In this document: positions 26,183-35,081 of the stretch, piece by piece
Layout: each line of letters begins with the position of its first letter
How positions within the stretch are numbered: the stretch's first letter is position 1
Assembly (NCBI RefSeq): GCF_904846685.1
Contig: NZ_CAJHBQ010000004.1
Span: 231,817-295,816 of the forward strand
DNA: 64,000 bases
Reading direction: 5' to 3'
Source of the DNA: Psychrobacter submarinus
GTDB taxonomy: Bacteria; Pseudomonadota; Gammaproteobacteria; Pseudomonadales; Moraxellaceae
The notes under the pieces: generated by a model
Databases searched by the model: none
What the model was told of the DNA's origin: nothing
Seen by the model: only the letters and a program-made list of their open reading frames with translations
Translations under genes and position numbers: made by a program

Positions 26183-27760
26183 ATGTCGTTTGCGCAAGTT
26201 TATACCCGTTCGGTCGTCGGTCTACATGCGCCAAAAGTGATTATAGAAGTACATTTATCCCAAGGTCTGCCAGCGCTTACTATCGTCGGCTTACCAGAAG
26301 CGGCCGTACGCGAGAGTAAAGATCGAGTACGCTCCGCTATTCTTAATTCTGGCTTTCAGTTTCCTAATCGGCGACTAACGATCAATCTAGCACCTGCTGA
26401 TTTGCCAAAGGACGGCGCCCGTCTTGATTTGCCAATTGCTATTGGTATCTTAGCCGCAAGTGGTCAGCTCGATCCGGAGGTGTTAGCAGGGTTTGAGTTT
26501 ATCGGCGAGCTGGCGCTCAATGGCGATCTGCGGCAGGTAACGGGAAGTTTGGCAGTAGCGCGAGCGATAAGAGCAGAGGCCTTGGCGGCAAAGACTGCAA
26601 AAGCAGTACCAGCGCAAACAAAAAATTCAGCAGACAAAATCGCCGCAAACCCGTCTATACAATTAGTCGTGCCTATCGATAATGGTATGGAAGCCAGCCG
26701 CGTTGAAGGCGTAGAGGTACTAGGCGCGACAAGCCTACAGTCGGTATGTCAGCACTTACAGTCGTTAGCAGACCCAAACGCAAGCACTGAGCGCTTAGAA
26801 GTCGTCACTCCTAGTACAGCGCAAGAGCGAGTAGGTTATAAAGTGGACTTGGCAGATGTTAAAGGTCAACACCATGCACGGCGAGCGTTAGAGATTGCAG
26901 CGGCTGGCGGGCATTCACTACTATTCACAGGACCGCCGGGTTCGGGCAAGACGTTAATGGCGTCAAGATTGCCAACGATTTTGCCAGACTTAAGCGCTGA
27001 GGACGCGCTAGAAGTGGCGAGTACTTACTCCGTCGCCGATAGCGATTATGATTATGGTACGAGGCCTTTCAGGCAAGTTCATCACACGATATCAGCAGTG
27101 GCACTCGTTGGCGGCGGCTCACGCCCAAAACCTGGCGAGATAACTTTGGCCAATAAAGGCGTGCTGTTCCTTGATGAGTTGCCTGAGTTTGAGCGCAGCG
27201 TGCTTGAAGTATTGCGTCAGCCATTGGAGGCTAAGCAAATCACCATTAGCCGCGCTAACTCACAGATGACTTTTCCGGCTAACTTTCAGCTCGTTGCGGC
27301 GATGAATCCTTGTCCTTGCGGTTATGATGGCGACGTCTCTAACCGCTGTCGCTGTCGTCCTGAACAGATTAAGCGCTATCAAGATAAGCTTTCAGGACCG
27401 CTATTAGACCGCATTGATTTGCATATCACGGTGCCGGCGCTCCCTATAGCCGACTTGCAAAATAGTAGTCGAGGAGAGAGCTCAGAAACCGTTAGAGCGC
27501 GCGTCACGGCTGCCAATGAACGACAAATCCGCAGACAGAATAAAGCGAATAATGAGCTAAGTCCTAGTGAGCTTGATGAATACGTGGAGCTCGGCGCAAG
27601 CGAGCAGCAGCTATTACAAATGGCGCAGCAGCGCTTGAACCTATCAGCGCGTGGTTACCACCGGGTACTGCGAGTGGCGCGTACCATTGCTGATCTGGCA
27701 GACAGTACTGATATTACTAGTGCTCACGTCTCTGAGGCGCTCAGCTATCGCAGTAAGTAG
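26183..27760 (+). CDS. comM: YifB-family AAA+ ATPase ComM
   Basis: Hexameric helicase that promotes branch migration during natural transformation in Vibrio and Acinetobacter. 525 residues. N-terminal ChlI-like domain (IVGLPEAAVRESKDRVRSA, about 31-50), Walker A GPPGSGKTLMAS (about 252-263), Walker B LFLDELPEF (about 326-334), cysteine cluster NPCPCGYDGDVSNRCRC (about 377-393). The C-terminal YSVAEAL-type end reads SEALSYRSK. A 25-residue Lys/Ala-rich insert near 135-155 is larger than usual. It is divergent from hemN and followed by a hairpin repeat. Confidence 0.93.
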   Translation: MSFAQVYTRSVVGLHAPKVIIEVHLSQGLPALTIVGLPEAAVRESKDRVRSAILNSGFQFPNRRLTINLAPADLPKDGARLDLPIAIGILAASGQLDPEVLAGFEFIGELALNGDLRQVTGSLAVARAIRAEALAAKTAKAVPAQTKNSADKIAANPSIQLVVPIDNGMEASRVEGVEVLGATSLQSVCQHLQSLADPNASTERLEVVTPSTAQERVGYKVDLADVKGQHHARRALEIAAAGGHSLLFTGPPGSGKTLMASRLPTILPDLSAEDALEVASTYSVADSDYDYGTRPFRQVHHTISAVALVGGGSRPKPGEITLANKGVLFLDELPEFERSVLEVLRQPLEAKQITISRANSQMTFPANFQLVAAMNPCPCGYDGDVSNRCRCRPEQIKRYQDKLSGPLLDRIDLHITVPALPIADLQNSSRGESSETVRARVTAANERQIRRQNKANNELSPSELDEYVELGASEQQLLQMAQQRLNLSARGYHRVLRVARTIADLADSTDITSAHVSEALSYRSK

Positions 27761-27783
27761 ATTATTATAAAAACCTAGTTGGC

Positions 27784-27853
27784 GTAGGCTGCGGCTTTAG
27801 CCCAGCTCAAAGTTCTGCAAAAGTACAGGGCTTGGCTAAAAGCGCCAGCCTAC
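27784..27853. repeat. Imperfect hairpin repeat between comM and fhs
   Basis: GTAGGCTGCGGCTTTAGCCC at 27784-27803 pairs with the sequence ending GCGCCAGCCTAC at 27853 (arms of about 25 bases; reverse complement of the right arm: GTAGGCTGGCGCTTTTAGCC). It lies between convergent genes. A hairpin with the same GTAGG / CCTAC outer ends lies at 34996-35037. Confidence 0.55.
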
Positions 27854-27918
27854 AAAGTCTAAATAAATTCAAAATTTAGCTAATCAGTATTTATCAATGG
27901 CTATACAGCCTCTAGTAT

Positions 27919-29628
27919 TTAAAACAAGTCCATAATATGACCCGTATCATCGACATCGATACGCTCAGCTGAGGGGTGTTTAGGCAAGCCAGGCATTTTC
28001 ATAATAGTGCCACACATCACTACGATAAACCCCGCGCCACTTGAGACGCTGATGTCGCGCACATGAAGGGTAAAATCAGTTGGTCGTCCTAGCAGCTTGG
28101 CATTATCGCTCAGCGAGTACTGAGTCTTAGCAATACAAACTGGCATCTTATCTAAATTCAGCTGCTCTAACTGGCGTATCTTTAATTGAGCAAGCGAGCT
28201 GATATCGATATCAGCCGCGCCATAAATACGCTGCGCCACCGTGCGGATTTTATCGGCAATACTATTATCACTATCATACGAAAACTGAAACTGGCTTGAC
28301 GGGTTTTCTTCGTTCTCAAATAACTGTAGTAGCGTATTTGCCAACTCCTCACCGCCCGCGCCGCCTTTTTCCCAGACTTGCGTTAAGGCAACCTCGACGC
28401 CATTCGCTTGGCAAGCCTGCCGAACCAGCTCAACCTCTGCGTCAGTGTCGCTGACGAAGTGATTGATAGCGACGACGACGGGTAGGCCGTACACTTCACG
28501 CATATTTTCAATGTGTTTAAATAAATTAGGCAACCCTTGCTCAAGCGCCGATAGGTTCTCTTGGGTCAGCTCGTTTTTAAGGGCGCCGCCGTTATATTTT
28601 AAGGCGCGAATGGTGGCGACGATAATCGCGGCATCGGGCGCAAGTCCTGATAGGCGACACTTTATATCACAGAACTTTTGCGCGCCAAGATCAGCACCAA
28701 AGCCCGCTTCAGTAAGCGTATAATCGGCTAAATGCTGTGCCACACGGGTCGCGATAACTGAGTTACAACCATGAGCGATATTAGCAAACGGACCGCCATG
28801 TACCAAGGCTGGCGTGCCTTCTATCGTCTGTACCAAATTAGGTTTGATCGCTTCTTTTAACAGCGCTGCCATAGCGCCTTGTGCCTTAAGATCACGAGCA
28901 TAGATAGGCTGCTTATCTGTGTCTAAAGCGACTAAGATATTCCCTAAACGCTGCTTGAGATCACTTAAATCGGTAGCCAAACAAAATATAGCCATCACCT
29001 CTGAAGCTACAGTAATATCAAAGCCGTCTTCTCGGGCAACGCCGTCAGTGCGCTTGCCTAAGCCGCCGATGATACTACGCAGTTGTCGATCATTCATATC
29101 TACCGCGCGCCGCCAAAATACTTGCTTGTGATCGATGCTGAGCGCATTACCTTGATAAATATGATTATCAATCAGTGCCGCTAATAAGTTGTTAGCCGCG
29201 CCAATCGCATGGAAATCGCCAGTAAAGTGCAGATTGATATCTTCCATCGGTAGCACCTGCGCGTAACCGCCACCCGCTGCGCCGCCTTTCATCCCAAATA
29301 CTGGGCCTAAGGAAGGTTCACGTAAAGCCACGGTGGTCAACTTACCATCGCCTTTTTTTCTATGCAGACGATTTAGCGCGTCGGCTAGGCCTATAGTGAC
29401 TGTGGTTTTACCTTCGCCTGCGGGCGTCGGATTGATCGCTGTGACTAATATTAATTTGCTGTTTTTGGCTTTAGCGGGCTTGCTCAGCACCTCGCTGACA
29501 TTTATTTTCGCTTTATAATGGCCATAAGGCTCAATATCATTTATCGATAGATTTAACGTTTTGACGATATCTTTTATAGGGTACAAAGTTGCATTTTGGG
29601 CGATAGCAATATCACTAGGAACGTCCAT
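27919..29628 (-). CDS. fhs: Formate--tetrahydrofolate ligase
   Basis: ATP-dependent activation of formate to 10-formyl-THF. 569 residues. The ATP-binding loop [19 protein letters not shown] (about 64-82) and [19 protein letters not shown] (about 104-122) are hallmark motifs, and [20 protein letters not shown] follows. 10-formyl-THF feeds fmt at the start of this window and purine synthesis. It starts one base after gph ends on the same strand, so gph-fhs is an operon. RBS GAGCTTTAAT is weak and translational coupling is likely. Confidence 0.96.
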   Translation of the reverse strand: MDVPSDIAIAQNATLYPIKDIVKTLNLSINDIEPYGHYKAKINVSEVLSKPAKAKNSKLILVTAINPTPAGEGKTTVTIGLADALNRLHRKKGDGKLTTVALREPSLGPVFGMKGGAAGGGYAQVLPMEDINLHFTGDFHAIGAANNLLAALIDNHIYQGNALSIDHKQVFWRRAVDMNDRQLRSIIGGLGKRTDGVAREDGFDITVASEVMAIFCLATDLSDLKQRLGNILVALDTDKQPIYARDLKAQGAMAALLKEAIKPNLVQTIEGTPALVHGGPFANIAHGCNSVIATRVAQHLADYTLTEAGFGADLGAQKFCDIKCRLSGLAPDAAIIVATIRALKYNGGALKNELTQENLSALEQGLPNLFKHIENMREVYGLPVVVAINHFVSDTDAEVELVRQACQANGVEVALTQVWEKGGAGGEELANTLLQLFENEENPSSQFQFSYDSDNSIADKIRTVAQRIYGAADIDISSLAQLKIRQLEQLNLDKMPVCIAKTQYSLSDNAKLLGRPTDFTLHVRDISVSSGAGFIVVMCGTIMKMPGLPKHPSAERIDVDDTGHIMDLF

Positions 29629-29629
29629 A

Positions 29630-30319
29630 TTAAAGCTCTTTTTTATCTAAAAGGTAGCGAGTCAAAGTGGCAAAGTTATCAAAGGCCTGCGTCGGCTGAA
29701 AGTCGCGAATATCTTGACCGTAGTTATACCCATAAGAGAGCGCGAGGGTATCCATTCCAGCATTCTGCCCGGCTAATATGTCGTTCTTTGAGTCGCCTAT
29801 CATCACCGCCTTATCTGGCATGACTCCTAACTTATCACAAACGTGCAATAGCGGCGCAGGATCCGGCTTTTTGGTTGGTAAGCTATCACCGCCGAGCACT
29901 ACTACAAACCAATCCTGCCAGCCAAACGAGCGCAAGATTTTGGGTACAAAACGAATGGGCTTATTGGTCACTAAGGCTAAGGTAAATCCGGCGTCATGCA
30001 GTTGTTTTAGACCTTTATCAACATCAGGGTAAGCGACCGTTTTGCTCGCTTTAAGATTGCTATAAGCGTCAAGAAACAGCTGCTCAGCATGATCAGCCTC
30101 TAGCTGGGTCAGCTCGTTTTCGCCGACTTCTGTCTTGCCAATCAAAGCGCGCTCTACTAGTAGCCGTGAGCCATTACCGACCCAACCTTTTATAGTTTCA
30201 AGTGAGTAGGTGGGCAAGCCTAGCTGTTCAAGCATAATATTAATCGCTGCTGCCAAATCAGGAACGCTATCGATCAAAGTACCATCAAAATCAAAAATCA
30301 AAAGTTGTTTATTTTGCAT
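29630..30319 (-). CDS. gph: Phosphoglycolate phosphatase (HAD superfamily)
   Basis: HAD hydrolase removing phosphate from 2-phosphoglycolate formed in DNA repair or by side reactions. 229 residues. Motif [15 protein letters not shown] (about 9-22) with the nucleophile Asp9, motif II VTNKP (about 115-119), Lys in the [10 protein letters not shown] segment, and motif [19 protein letters not shown] (about 172-188) are present. Cap-domain type I sequence [14 protein letters not shown] matches Gph. Upstream of fhs by one base. Confidence 0.92.
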   Translation of the reverse strand: MQNKQLLIFDFDGTLIDSVPDLAAAINIMLEQLGLPTYSLETIKGWVGNGSRLLVERALIGKTEVGENELTQLEADHAEQLFLDAYSNLKASKTVAYPDVDKGLKQLHDAGFTLALVTNKPIRFVPKILRSFGWQDWFVVVLGGDSLPTKKPDPAPLLHVCDKLGVMPDKAVMIGDSKNDILAGQNAGMDTLALSYGYNYGQDIRDFQPTQAFDNFATLTRYLLDKKEL

Positions 30320-30435
30320 AAGTTTTTACTCATCATTACGGCGTGTTATTTATTCAAAGAAGCCAAAAAACCGCTGTCAGCTGCACCACTCTAACACAGC
30401 AAAAGTTTCAAATTATTCAGTTATAATGATATAAG

Positions 30436-30936
30436 TTACTCAACGTCCTTATAACGCTCGCGGTGCTGTTTTTTCATTCTTAAGTAGTCCTCATTTTTGC
30501 GGCACTCGTCCCACTTAGCTTTAAATATCCGCGCCGATTCTGCCTTAACGGGGTCTTCCTCTTGACGAGGTAATTCCTCGCGACCATGCGCGCCGCTTTG
30601 ACCTTTTTTATCATCGGGCACAGGACCTTTGTACTTTTTACCGCCTTTATGGTTGGCATAGCGGCGAGCACGAGTGTAACCCATCTGGATGAACTTACGT
30701 GCCATATCCGCGCCAACGAAGTCATCATCTGCTAAATAATCTAAAAACATCTTATAAATGGTTTCACTGCTCTCATGCGCAATATCAGGGGTAGCAAAGC
30801 GCCAATGCGGCAGTATCTCAGATTTATAAGGCTCAACAAGCAACACGCCTTGCTCGCCGCGGCCGACACGGTATAGCTCAGGATGCTTACGTAGATCTAG
30901 ATTCTTATAATCCAAATCGTAATCAAACTCTCTCAT
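30436..30936 (-). CDS. DUF4385-family protein
   Basis: 166 residues, highly charged, no membrane segments. DYDLDYKNLDLRKHPELYRV (about 5-24), RGEQGVLLVEPYKSEILPHW, and the GADMARKFIQMGYTRARRYANH motif (about 85-106) are characteristic of DUF4385. Function unknown. A 15-residue Arg/Lys/Glu-rich tail follows. It stands alone between gph and tRNA-Phe. Confidence 0.85.
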   Translation of the reverse strand: MREFDYDLDYKNLDLRKHPELYRVGRGEQGVLLVEPYKSEILPHWRFATPDIAHESSETIYKMFLDYLADDDFVGADMARKFIQMGYTRARRYANHKGGKKYKGPVPDDKKGQSGAHGREELPRQEEDPVKAESARIFKAKWDECRKNEDYLRMKKQHRERYKDVE

Positions 30937-30989
30937 CTAAACGCTCCTATCATAGCTGCCTTTTTATCAATAGTACCCTTTGTCAGTAG

Positions 30990-31030
30990 TGCTACTCAGT
31001 ATACTGAGCAAGTCACGAGGAGAAGTAGCG
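30990..31030. repeat. Short palindromic sequence with GCTACT/AGTAGC ends
   Basis: GTGCTACTCAGTATACTGAG: it includes a perfect 14-bp palindrome (CTCAGTATACTGAG, 30995-31008), and GCTACT (30991-30996) pairs with AGTAGC at 31024-31029. Similar ends define the family-2 elements at 46159 and 56996, so it could be a small derivative; weak. Confidence 0.3.
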
Positions 31031-31067
31031 TAAAAATGTTATGAATGGGTGCGTTTCTTACAGGCAT

Positions 31068-31100
31068 AAAAAAACCTCAAACGCGAACGTCTGAGGTTTT
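31068..31100 (-). terminator. Terminator of tRNA-Phe
   Basis: On the minus strand ACCTCAGACG-TTCG-CGTTTGAGGT is followed by TTTTTT; a strong GC-containing stem with a stable TTCG loop, 37 bases past the tRNA end. Confidence 0.85.
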
Positions 31101-31136
31101 AGGTGCTTATTTAAAAGCTAAATGAGATCAACGAAA

Positions 31137-31212
31137 TGGTGGCTCGAGGCAGGATCGAACTGCCGACACACGGATTTTCAATCCGTTGCTCTACCGACTG
31201 AGCTATCGAGCC
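31137..31212 (-). tRNA. tRNA-Phe (anticodon GAA)
   Basis: 76 bases including an encoded CCA. The acceptor stem GGCTCGA pairs with TCGAGCC, the discriminator is A, the D-loop sequence AGCTCAGTCGGTAGAGC is normal, the anticodon arm reads ACGGA-TTGAAAA-TCCGT giving anticodon GAA, and the T-arm GGCAG-TTCGATC-CTGCC is intact. It is a single-gene transcript with its own promoter and terminator. Confidence 0.97.
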
Positions 31213-31230
31213 GTCTTCGCTGAGGACGCT

Positions 31231-31259
31231 ATTAAACTAAATATAAGCGGTGCTGTCAA
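31231..31259 (-). promoter_or_regulatory. Promoter of tRNA-Phe
   Basis: On the minus strand TTGACA (31259-31254), a 17-base spacer, and TTTAAT (31236-31231). The -35 is perfect and the -10 matches five of six. Transcription should start near 31224, about 12 bases before the mature tRNA. Confidence 0.78.
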
Positions 31260-31305
31260 GACATTTTTATCTTTTGTGGCTAAATAATCAGATTCGATGC
31301 AAATC

Positions 31306-31728
31306 TTAGTCTTTAACTCTGATTAATTCGTAGTCGCTCATGATCTGATGGATATCGTTATCGACAGGGACAAACTGACGCACGCCTTTTTTGACCTCCG
31401 CGTCATAGACCATCTTGATGAACTTCGCATCGATTGCGCGGCCTTTGTTTTGCTCATGCACAGTTAAGTATTGCAAGCGCTTAGCATTGGTCTGCCCATC
31501 ATCAAAGCAGCCAACTGCGGCAATGGGCTTGTCATTGAACATGCCGACATATAGGTATTGGCCACGCTTAAAGCCATTTTCGATGATATTTAATACCTCC
31601 TCGCCGCTAGGCTGCGTATCGTCAGCGTCATACATGGCCTTTAAGCGCTCGGCAAGCTCATTGTCGCGAGCAGGTTTTTTGATTAAAGGCGCATTTAAAT
31701 CATTAATCGCAATGGCTTCTAAAGGCAT
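31306..31728 (-). CDS. Small GNAT-fold protein, possibly PanZ/PanM-like
   Basis: 140 residues. The central section YLYVGMFNDKPIAAVGCF followed by LQYLTVHEQNKGRAIDAKFI has the beta4-beta5-helix pattern of a GNAT acetyl-CoA binder. The GNAT Q/R-x-x-G-x-G/A loop reads QNKGRA, and the middle strand positions match PanM, the acetyl-CoA sensor that triggers PanD cleavage. The length and gene are similar but the match is by eye. No conserved neighbours. It could also be another GNAT. Confidence 0.55.
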   Translation of the reverse strand: MPLEAIAINDLNAPLIKKPARDNELAERLKAMYDADDTQPSGEEVLNIIENGFKRGQYLYVGMFNDKPIAAVGCFDDGQTNAKRLQYLTVHEQNKGRAIDAKFIKMVYDAEVKKGVRQFVPVDNDIHQIMSDYELIRVKD

Positions 31729-31965
31729 GATATATCCTATTGTCTTATGAGTGCTAACCGTATTAAGTAAAAAAACCGACTAAACAAGCGTCATTAATAA
31801 AACTTAAGGCAGTATTTTAACAGATTGAGACAAATAGCGCCTTGCTTTACCGTCCTGCCATAGCCGTCATGACGCCATTTTGCTATGATAAGCTTATATC
31901 TACATTTCCTTAATGTCTATTTAAGTGTCTATTTACTCCCCACCCTTTATTTATAGAGAGTAGCT

Positions 31966-32604
31966 ATGTCTGCCGATATTAATCAAGCGCAAAATTCAAA
32001 CCTGTATGGTCGCCCAGCGCGCACCGCCACTGTTGAACGTAACACTGCTGAGACGCAAATCACTTGTACCGTTAACCTTGATGGTACCGGTCAAGGAGTG
32101 GTCGATACTGGCGTGCCATTTTTGGATCATATGATTGATCAGATCAAGCGTCATGGTTTATTTGACTTAGATATCAAATGCGTCGGCGATACCTATATCG
32201 ATGACCATCACAGCGTCGAGGACACCGGTATTACTTTGGGCCAAGCGTTTAACAAAGCTTTGGGCGATAAAAAAGGCATCCGCCGTTATGGGCATTTTTA
32301 TGCGCCGCTTGATGAGTCATTGACTCGCGCGGTCGTCGATCTATCAGGGCGTCCAGGCTTGCATATGGATATTCCGTTTACGCGCTCACATGTCGGCACC
32401 TTCGATGTCGATCTGTTTAGCGAATTCTTTTACGGCTTCGTCAATCATTCATGGATGACCGTACATTTGGATAATCTCAAAGGCAAAAATAGCCATCACC
32501 AAATCGAATCTACCTTTAAAGCTTTTGCTCGCGCGCTGCGTATGGCCTGTGAGTATGATGAGCGGGCATTGAATACCTTGCCATCGACCAAAGAGGCATT
32601 CTAA
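31966..32604 (+). CDS. hisB: Imidazoleglycerol-phosphate dehydratase
   Basis: Monofunctional HisB, sixth step of histidine synthesis. 212 residues. Duplicated metal-binding motifs: [16 protein letters not shown] and [16 protein letters not shown] (about 50-90), then [14 protein letters not shown] and [17 protein letters not shown] (about 145-185). The stop overlaps the hisH start by one base (TAATG), so the two are translationally coupled. The first 18 residues extend beyond most bacterial HisB proteins. hisA lies 22 kb downstream, so the his genes are scattered as in other Moraxellaceae and pseudomonads. Confidence 0.96.
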   Translation: MSADINQAQNSNLYGRPARTATVERNTAETQITCTVNLDGTGQGVVDTGVPFLDHMIDQIKRHGLFDLDIKCVGDTYIDDHHSVEDTGITLGQAFNKALGDKKGIRRYGHFYAPLDESLTRAVVDLSGRPGLHMDIPFTRSHVGTFDVDLFSEFFYGFVNHSWMTVHLDNLKGKNSHHQIESTFKAFARALRMACEYDERALNTLPSTKEAF

Positions 32605-33239
32605 TGACCAAAATTGCACTATTAGATTATGGCATGGGTAACTTGCACTCGGTCAGCAAGGCACTCACCAATGTCGGCGCGGAGGTATCCATCACTAACG
32701 ACCCCAAAGTCGTGGCTGCCGCTGATAAAATCGTCTTCCCTGGTGTTGGTGCTATGCGTGATTGTATAATCGGCATGCGTGAGGCTGGCATCGATGACGT
32801 CGTGCGCAAGGCTATCTTTAACAAGCCGGTGATGGCGATTTGCGTGGGTATGCAGGCCTTATTTGAGCAATCGGCTGAAAATGGTGGTACAGATTGCCTT
32901 GGCATCTTAAACGGTACGGTAGAAGCGTTTGATCCATCGTGGACAGATAAGCAAGGCACAACGATAAAAGTACCACATATGGGCTGGAATACGATTAGTG
33001 GTATGGATTTTGACCATCCGCTTTGGCACGGTATCGAGGACAACGCGCACTTTTACTTTGTGCACAGTTATTACTGCGCGCCTAACGATAACTCTCAAGT
33101 CGCCGCTATCTGTGATTATGGCCAGCCGTTTTGTGCCAGTATCATCAAAGACAACCTATTTGCCACTCAGTTCCATCCTGAGAAGAGCAATACCGCTGGC
33201 TTGCAACTGCTAAAGAATTTTGTCGAGTGGAATGTGTAG
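32604..33239 (+). CDS. hisH: Imidazole glycerol phosphate synthase, glutaminase subunit
   Basis: Class I glutamine amidotransferase delivering ammonia to HisF. 211 residues. [14 protein letters not shown] (about 8-21), the nucleophile in [13 protein letters not shown] (Cys near 81), and [12 protein letters not shown] with catalytic His and Glu near 190-193 form the triad. Overlaps hisB by one base. hisF is not in the window. An intrinsic terminator follows 40 bases after the stop. Confidence 0.96.
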   Translation: MTKIALLDYGMGNLHSVSKALTNVGAEVSITNDPKVVAAADKIVFPGVGAMRDCIIGMREAGIDDVVRKAIFNKPVMAICVGMQALFEQSAENGGTDCLGILNGTVEAFDPSWTDKQGTTIKVPHMGWNTISGMDFDHPLWHGIEDNAHFYFVHSYYCAPNDNSQVAAICDYGQPFCASIIKDNLFATQFHPEKSNTAGLQLLKNFVEWNV

Positions 33240-33278
33240 ATAGGCAGTAAACGTAAATTGCACATTTGCTTCAGAATA

Positions 33279-33312
33279 GGGTGGATTATCGCTTGTATAA
33301 TCTACCTTTTTT
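33279..33312 (+). terminator. Terminator of hisBH
   Basis: GGTGGATTAT-CGCTTGT-ATAATCTACC followed by six T. Near-perfect 10-bp stem with one G-T pair. Confidence 0.82.
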
Positions 33313-33410
33313 ATTCTCCACTATTGTCATTCTTAACTATCAATTTTTAGTTATTATTGTTTAGTGATACGCTCAATCATTTTCTGCTCGCTTATATTTG
33401 GAATACTCTA

Positions 33411-33788
33411 GTGGACTTTAACACCTTTAAAATAAACGTTGTTGAGACGACGGGTCTTGCCAAAGACGCGTTACACATTTACGTCGGCGTCGGCGTCTAT
33501 CTGCTCAGCATGTTTATCTTACGCCCTATCATTAAGAATCAGACTATCAGAGCCTTTTTAGCACTATTAGTCGTCATTAGCGTAGCACTGCTAGGTGAAT
33601 ATTTCGACAATCGTCACATCATTGTGCCAAAAGGCCTTCTGGCTCTAAAAGGTACAGATATCAAAGCAAGTATTCATGATCTCATTAATACCTGCCTGCT
33701 GCCTTTCGTGCTGTTTGCTTTAAATAAGTGGACAAGGATTTTTCAAGCGAGCAGCTCACCAAGTAAGCTACTAAAGAAAACCCGTTAA
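33411..33788 (+). CDS. Small integral membrane protein, unassigned
   Basis: About 125 residues (from GTG at 33411, preceded by GGAA; a TTG start at 33357 would add 18). Three hydrophobic segments: ALHIYVGVGVYLLSMFIL, IRAFLALLVVISVALLGEYF, and HDLINTCLLPFVLFAL. Between the second and third the loop contains RHIIVPKGLLALKGTD. The HDLINT motif and acidic GEYFDN resemble membrane phosphatase-like or VanZ-like folds, but I cannot assign a family. It stands alone after the hisBH terminator. Confidence 0.6.
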   Translation: MDFNTFKINVVETTGLAKDALHIYVGVGVYLLSMFILRPIIKNQTIRAFLALLVVISVALLGEYFDNRHIIVPKGLLALKGTDIKASIHDLINTCLLPFVLFALNKWTRIFQASSSPSKLLKKTR

Positions 33789-33939
33789 AACAGTTTTTCG
33801 ATCCTGCTTTACAAAGCTTACGAAACATAAAAATTCTCATCTATTTAATGCTGTCTTCATTTGTTACCTTAGATTTATCATTTCTAGCTACCCAATAAAT
33901 AGCTACTCAATAAATATAAATCATAAAAAGGAAGCCACT

Positions 33940-34878
33940 ATGAATATGCAAGATCTATTAGATAAAGCCAAAGACACCTTAGACAACGCCAAAAATACTC
34001 TAGGCTTAGAGCCGCAAGAAACTGAAGCAGGCATTTATATTCCCTCAACATCATCGCTAAAGATAGCTGCGCCGAATAAAACCAACTACGATCATACTAA
34101 TTACGATAATCCCTATACGGGCGATAAGAAAATCATGATGGTCTGTACCGAAGAGCAGTACATGACTATGGAGAACGGCAATAAATTTGATACCGGTAAT
34201 CATCCGGTGGAGATGATGGTGCCGTTATTACATTTTAAAAAAGCAGGCTTTGATGTCGATGTGTTTACGCCAACAGGCGAGGCGGTCAAGGTCGAGCAGT
34301 GGGCGATGCCAAAGGACGATGACGACGTTAAACAAATTTATAGTGAGTACGAGTCCAAGTTTAACAATCCCAATAGTATCGCTGATTTTGTTAAAAATGA
34401 TATGGCAGATAGCGATGCCAGTGATGAGTATGCAGCGATCTTTATTCCCGGTGGTCACGGCGCGATGCTCGGCTTGCCGGAAGATAAAAACCTTGGCGCA
34501 TTGCTACGTTGGGGACACGATAATGATCTCTTTACCTTAGCGATTTGTCACGGGCCTGCAGCGTTATTGGCGGCTGACCTTAATAGTCCTGACAGTTCTG
34601 ATGAAGGTAATTCCAAGCGTGACTTTATCTTTAAAGGCTATAAGATGGTAGCCTTCCCGACTGTTATGGATAAGCAAATGCCAAAAATTGGCTATCTGCC
34701 TGGTACGATGCCGTGGTACTTTGCAGAAAAGTTAGAAGATTTAGGCGTTACTATTGATAATAAGCTCGTCTCAGGGCAGACGCATCAAGATAGAAAGCTT
34801 ATCTCAGGCGATGGGCCACTCGCGGCAAATGACTTTGGTAAAATGAGTGCTAAAGCTTTACTAAAAGAGTTTAGTTAG
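33940..34878 (+). CDS. hchA: Hsp31-type protein deglycase / glyoxalase III (DJ-1/PfpI)
   Basis: DJ-1 superfamily chaperone and methylglyoxal-detoxifying enzyme. 312 residues. KKIMMVCTEEQYMTM then TGNHPVEMMVPLLHFKKAGF (about 89-108), EYAAIFIPGGHGAMLGLPE (about 163-181), and the nucleophile elbow LAICHGPAALLAA with the catalytic Cys near 203 match E. coli HchA closely through SGQTHQDRKLISGDGPLAAN. An N-terminal 45 residues have amphipathic helix (DLLDKAKDTLDNAKNTLG), unlike E. coli. AAGGAAGCC precedes ATG. A terminator follows. Confidence 0.92.
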   Translation: MNMQDLLDKAKDTLDNAKNTLGLEPQETEAGIYIPSTSSLKIAAPNKTNYDHTNYDNPYTGDKKIMMVCTEEQYMTMENGNKFDTGNHPVEMMVPLLHFKKAGFDVDVFTPTGEAVKVEQWAMPKDDDDVKQIYSEYESKFNNPNSIADFVKNDMADSDASDEYAAIFIPGGHGAMLGLPEDKNLGALLRWGHDNDLFTLAICHGPAALLAADLNSPDSSDEGNSKRDFIFKGYKMVAFPTVMDKQMPKIGYLPGTMPWYFAEKLEDLGVTIDNKLVSGQTHQDRKLISGDGPLAANDFGKMSAKALLKEFS

Positions 34879-34902
34879 ATCGTTTTCATAAAGTCATCAT
34901 AT

Positions 34903-34933
34903 AAAAAACGGACTATTTATTAGTCCGTTTTTC
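34903..34933 (+). terminator. Terminator of hchA
   Basis: AAAAAACGGACTA-TTTA-TTAGTCCGTTTTTC: an 8-bp stem plus T run. Strong. Confidence 0.88.
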
Positions 34934-34995
34934 GTTTTTGATATTATATCAAACTCAAAAAATAGGGTGAATAATACTCAACTGCTTTAGCTTTT

Positions 34996-35037
34996 GTAGG
35001 ATGTGCCCCGCGCACCGATAGCGGGGTAATAGCCTAC
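34996..35037. repeat. Hairpin repeat between hchA and avtA
   Basis: GTAGG, CCCCGC, then GCGGGG, CCTAC: two nested stems around a nine-base loop with small internal bulges. Outer ends equal those of the hairpin at 27784-27853, suggesting a dispersed class of extragenic hairpin. Confidence 0.45.
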
Positions 35038-35081
35038 GACTGGTGCGATGGCATGCAACTTATGCCTAAGCGTAAATGATT

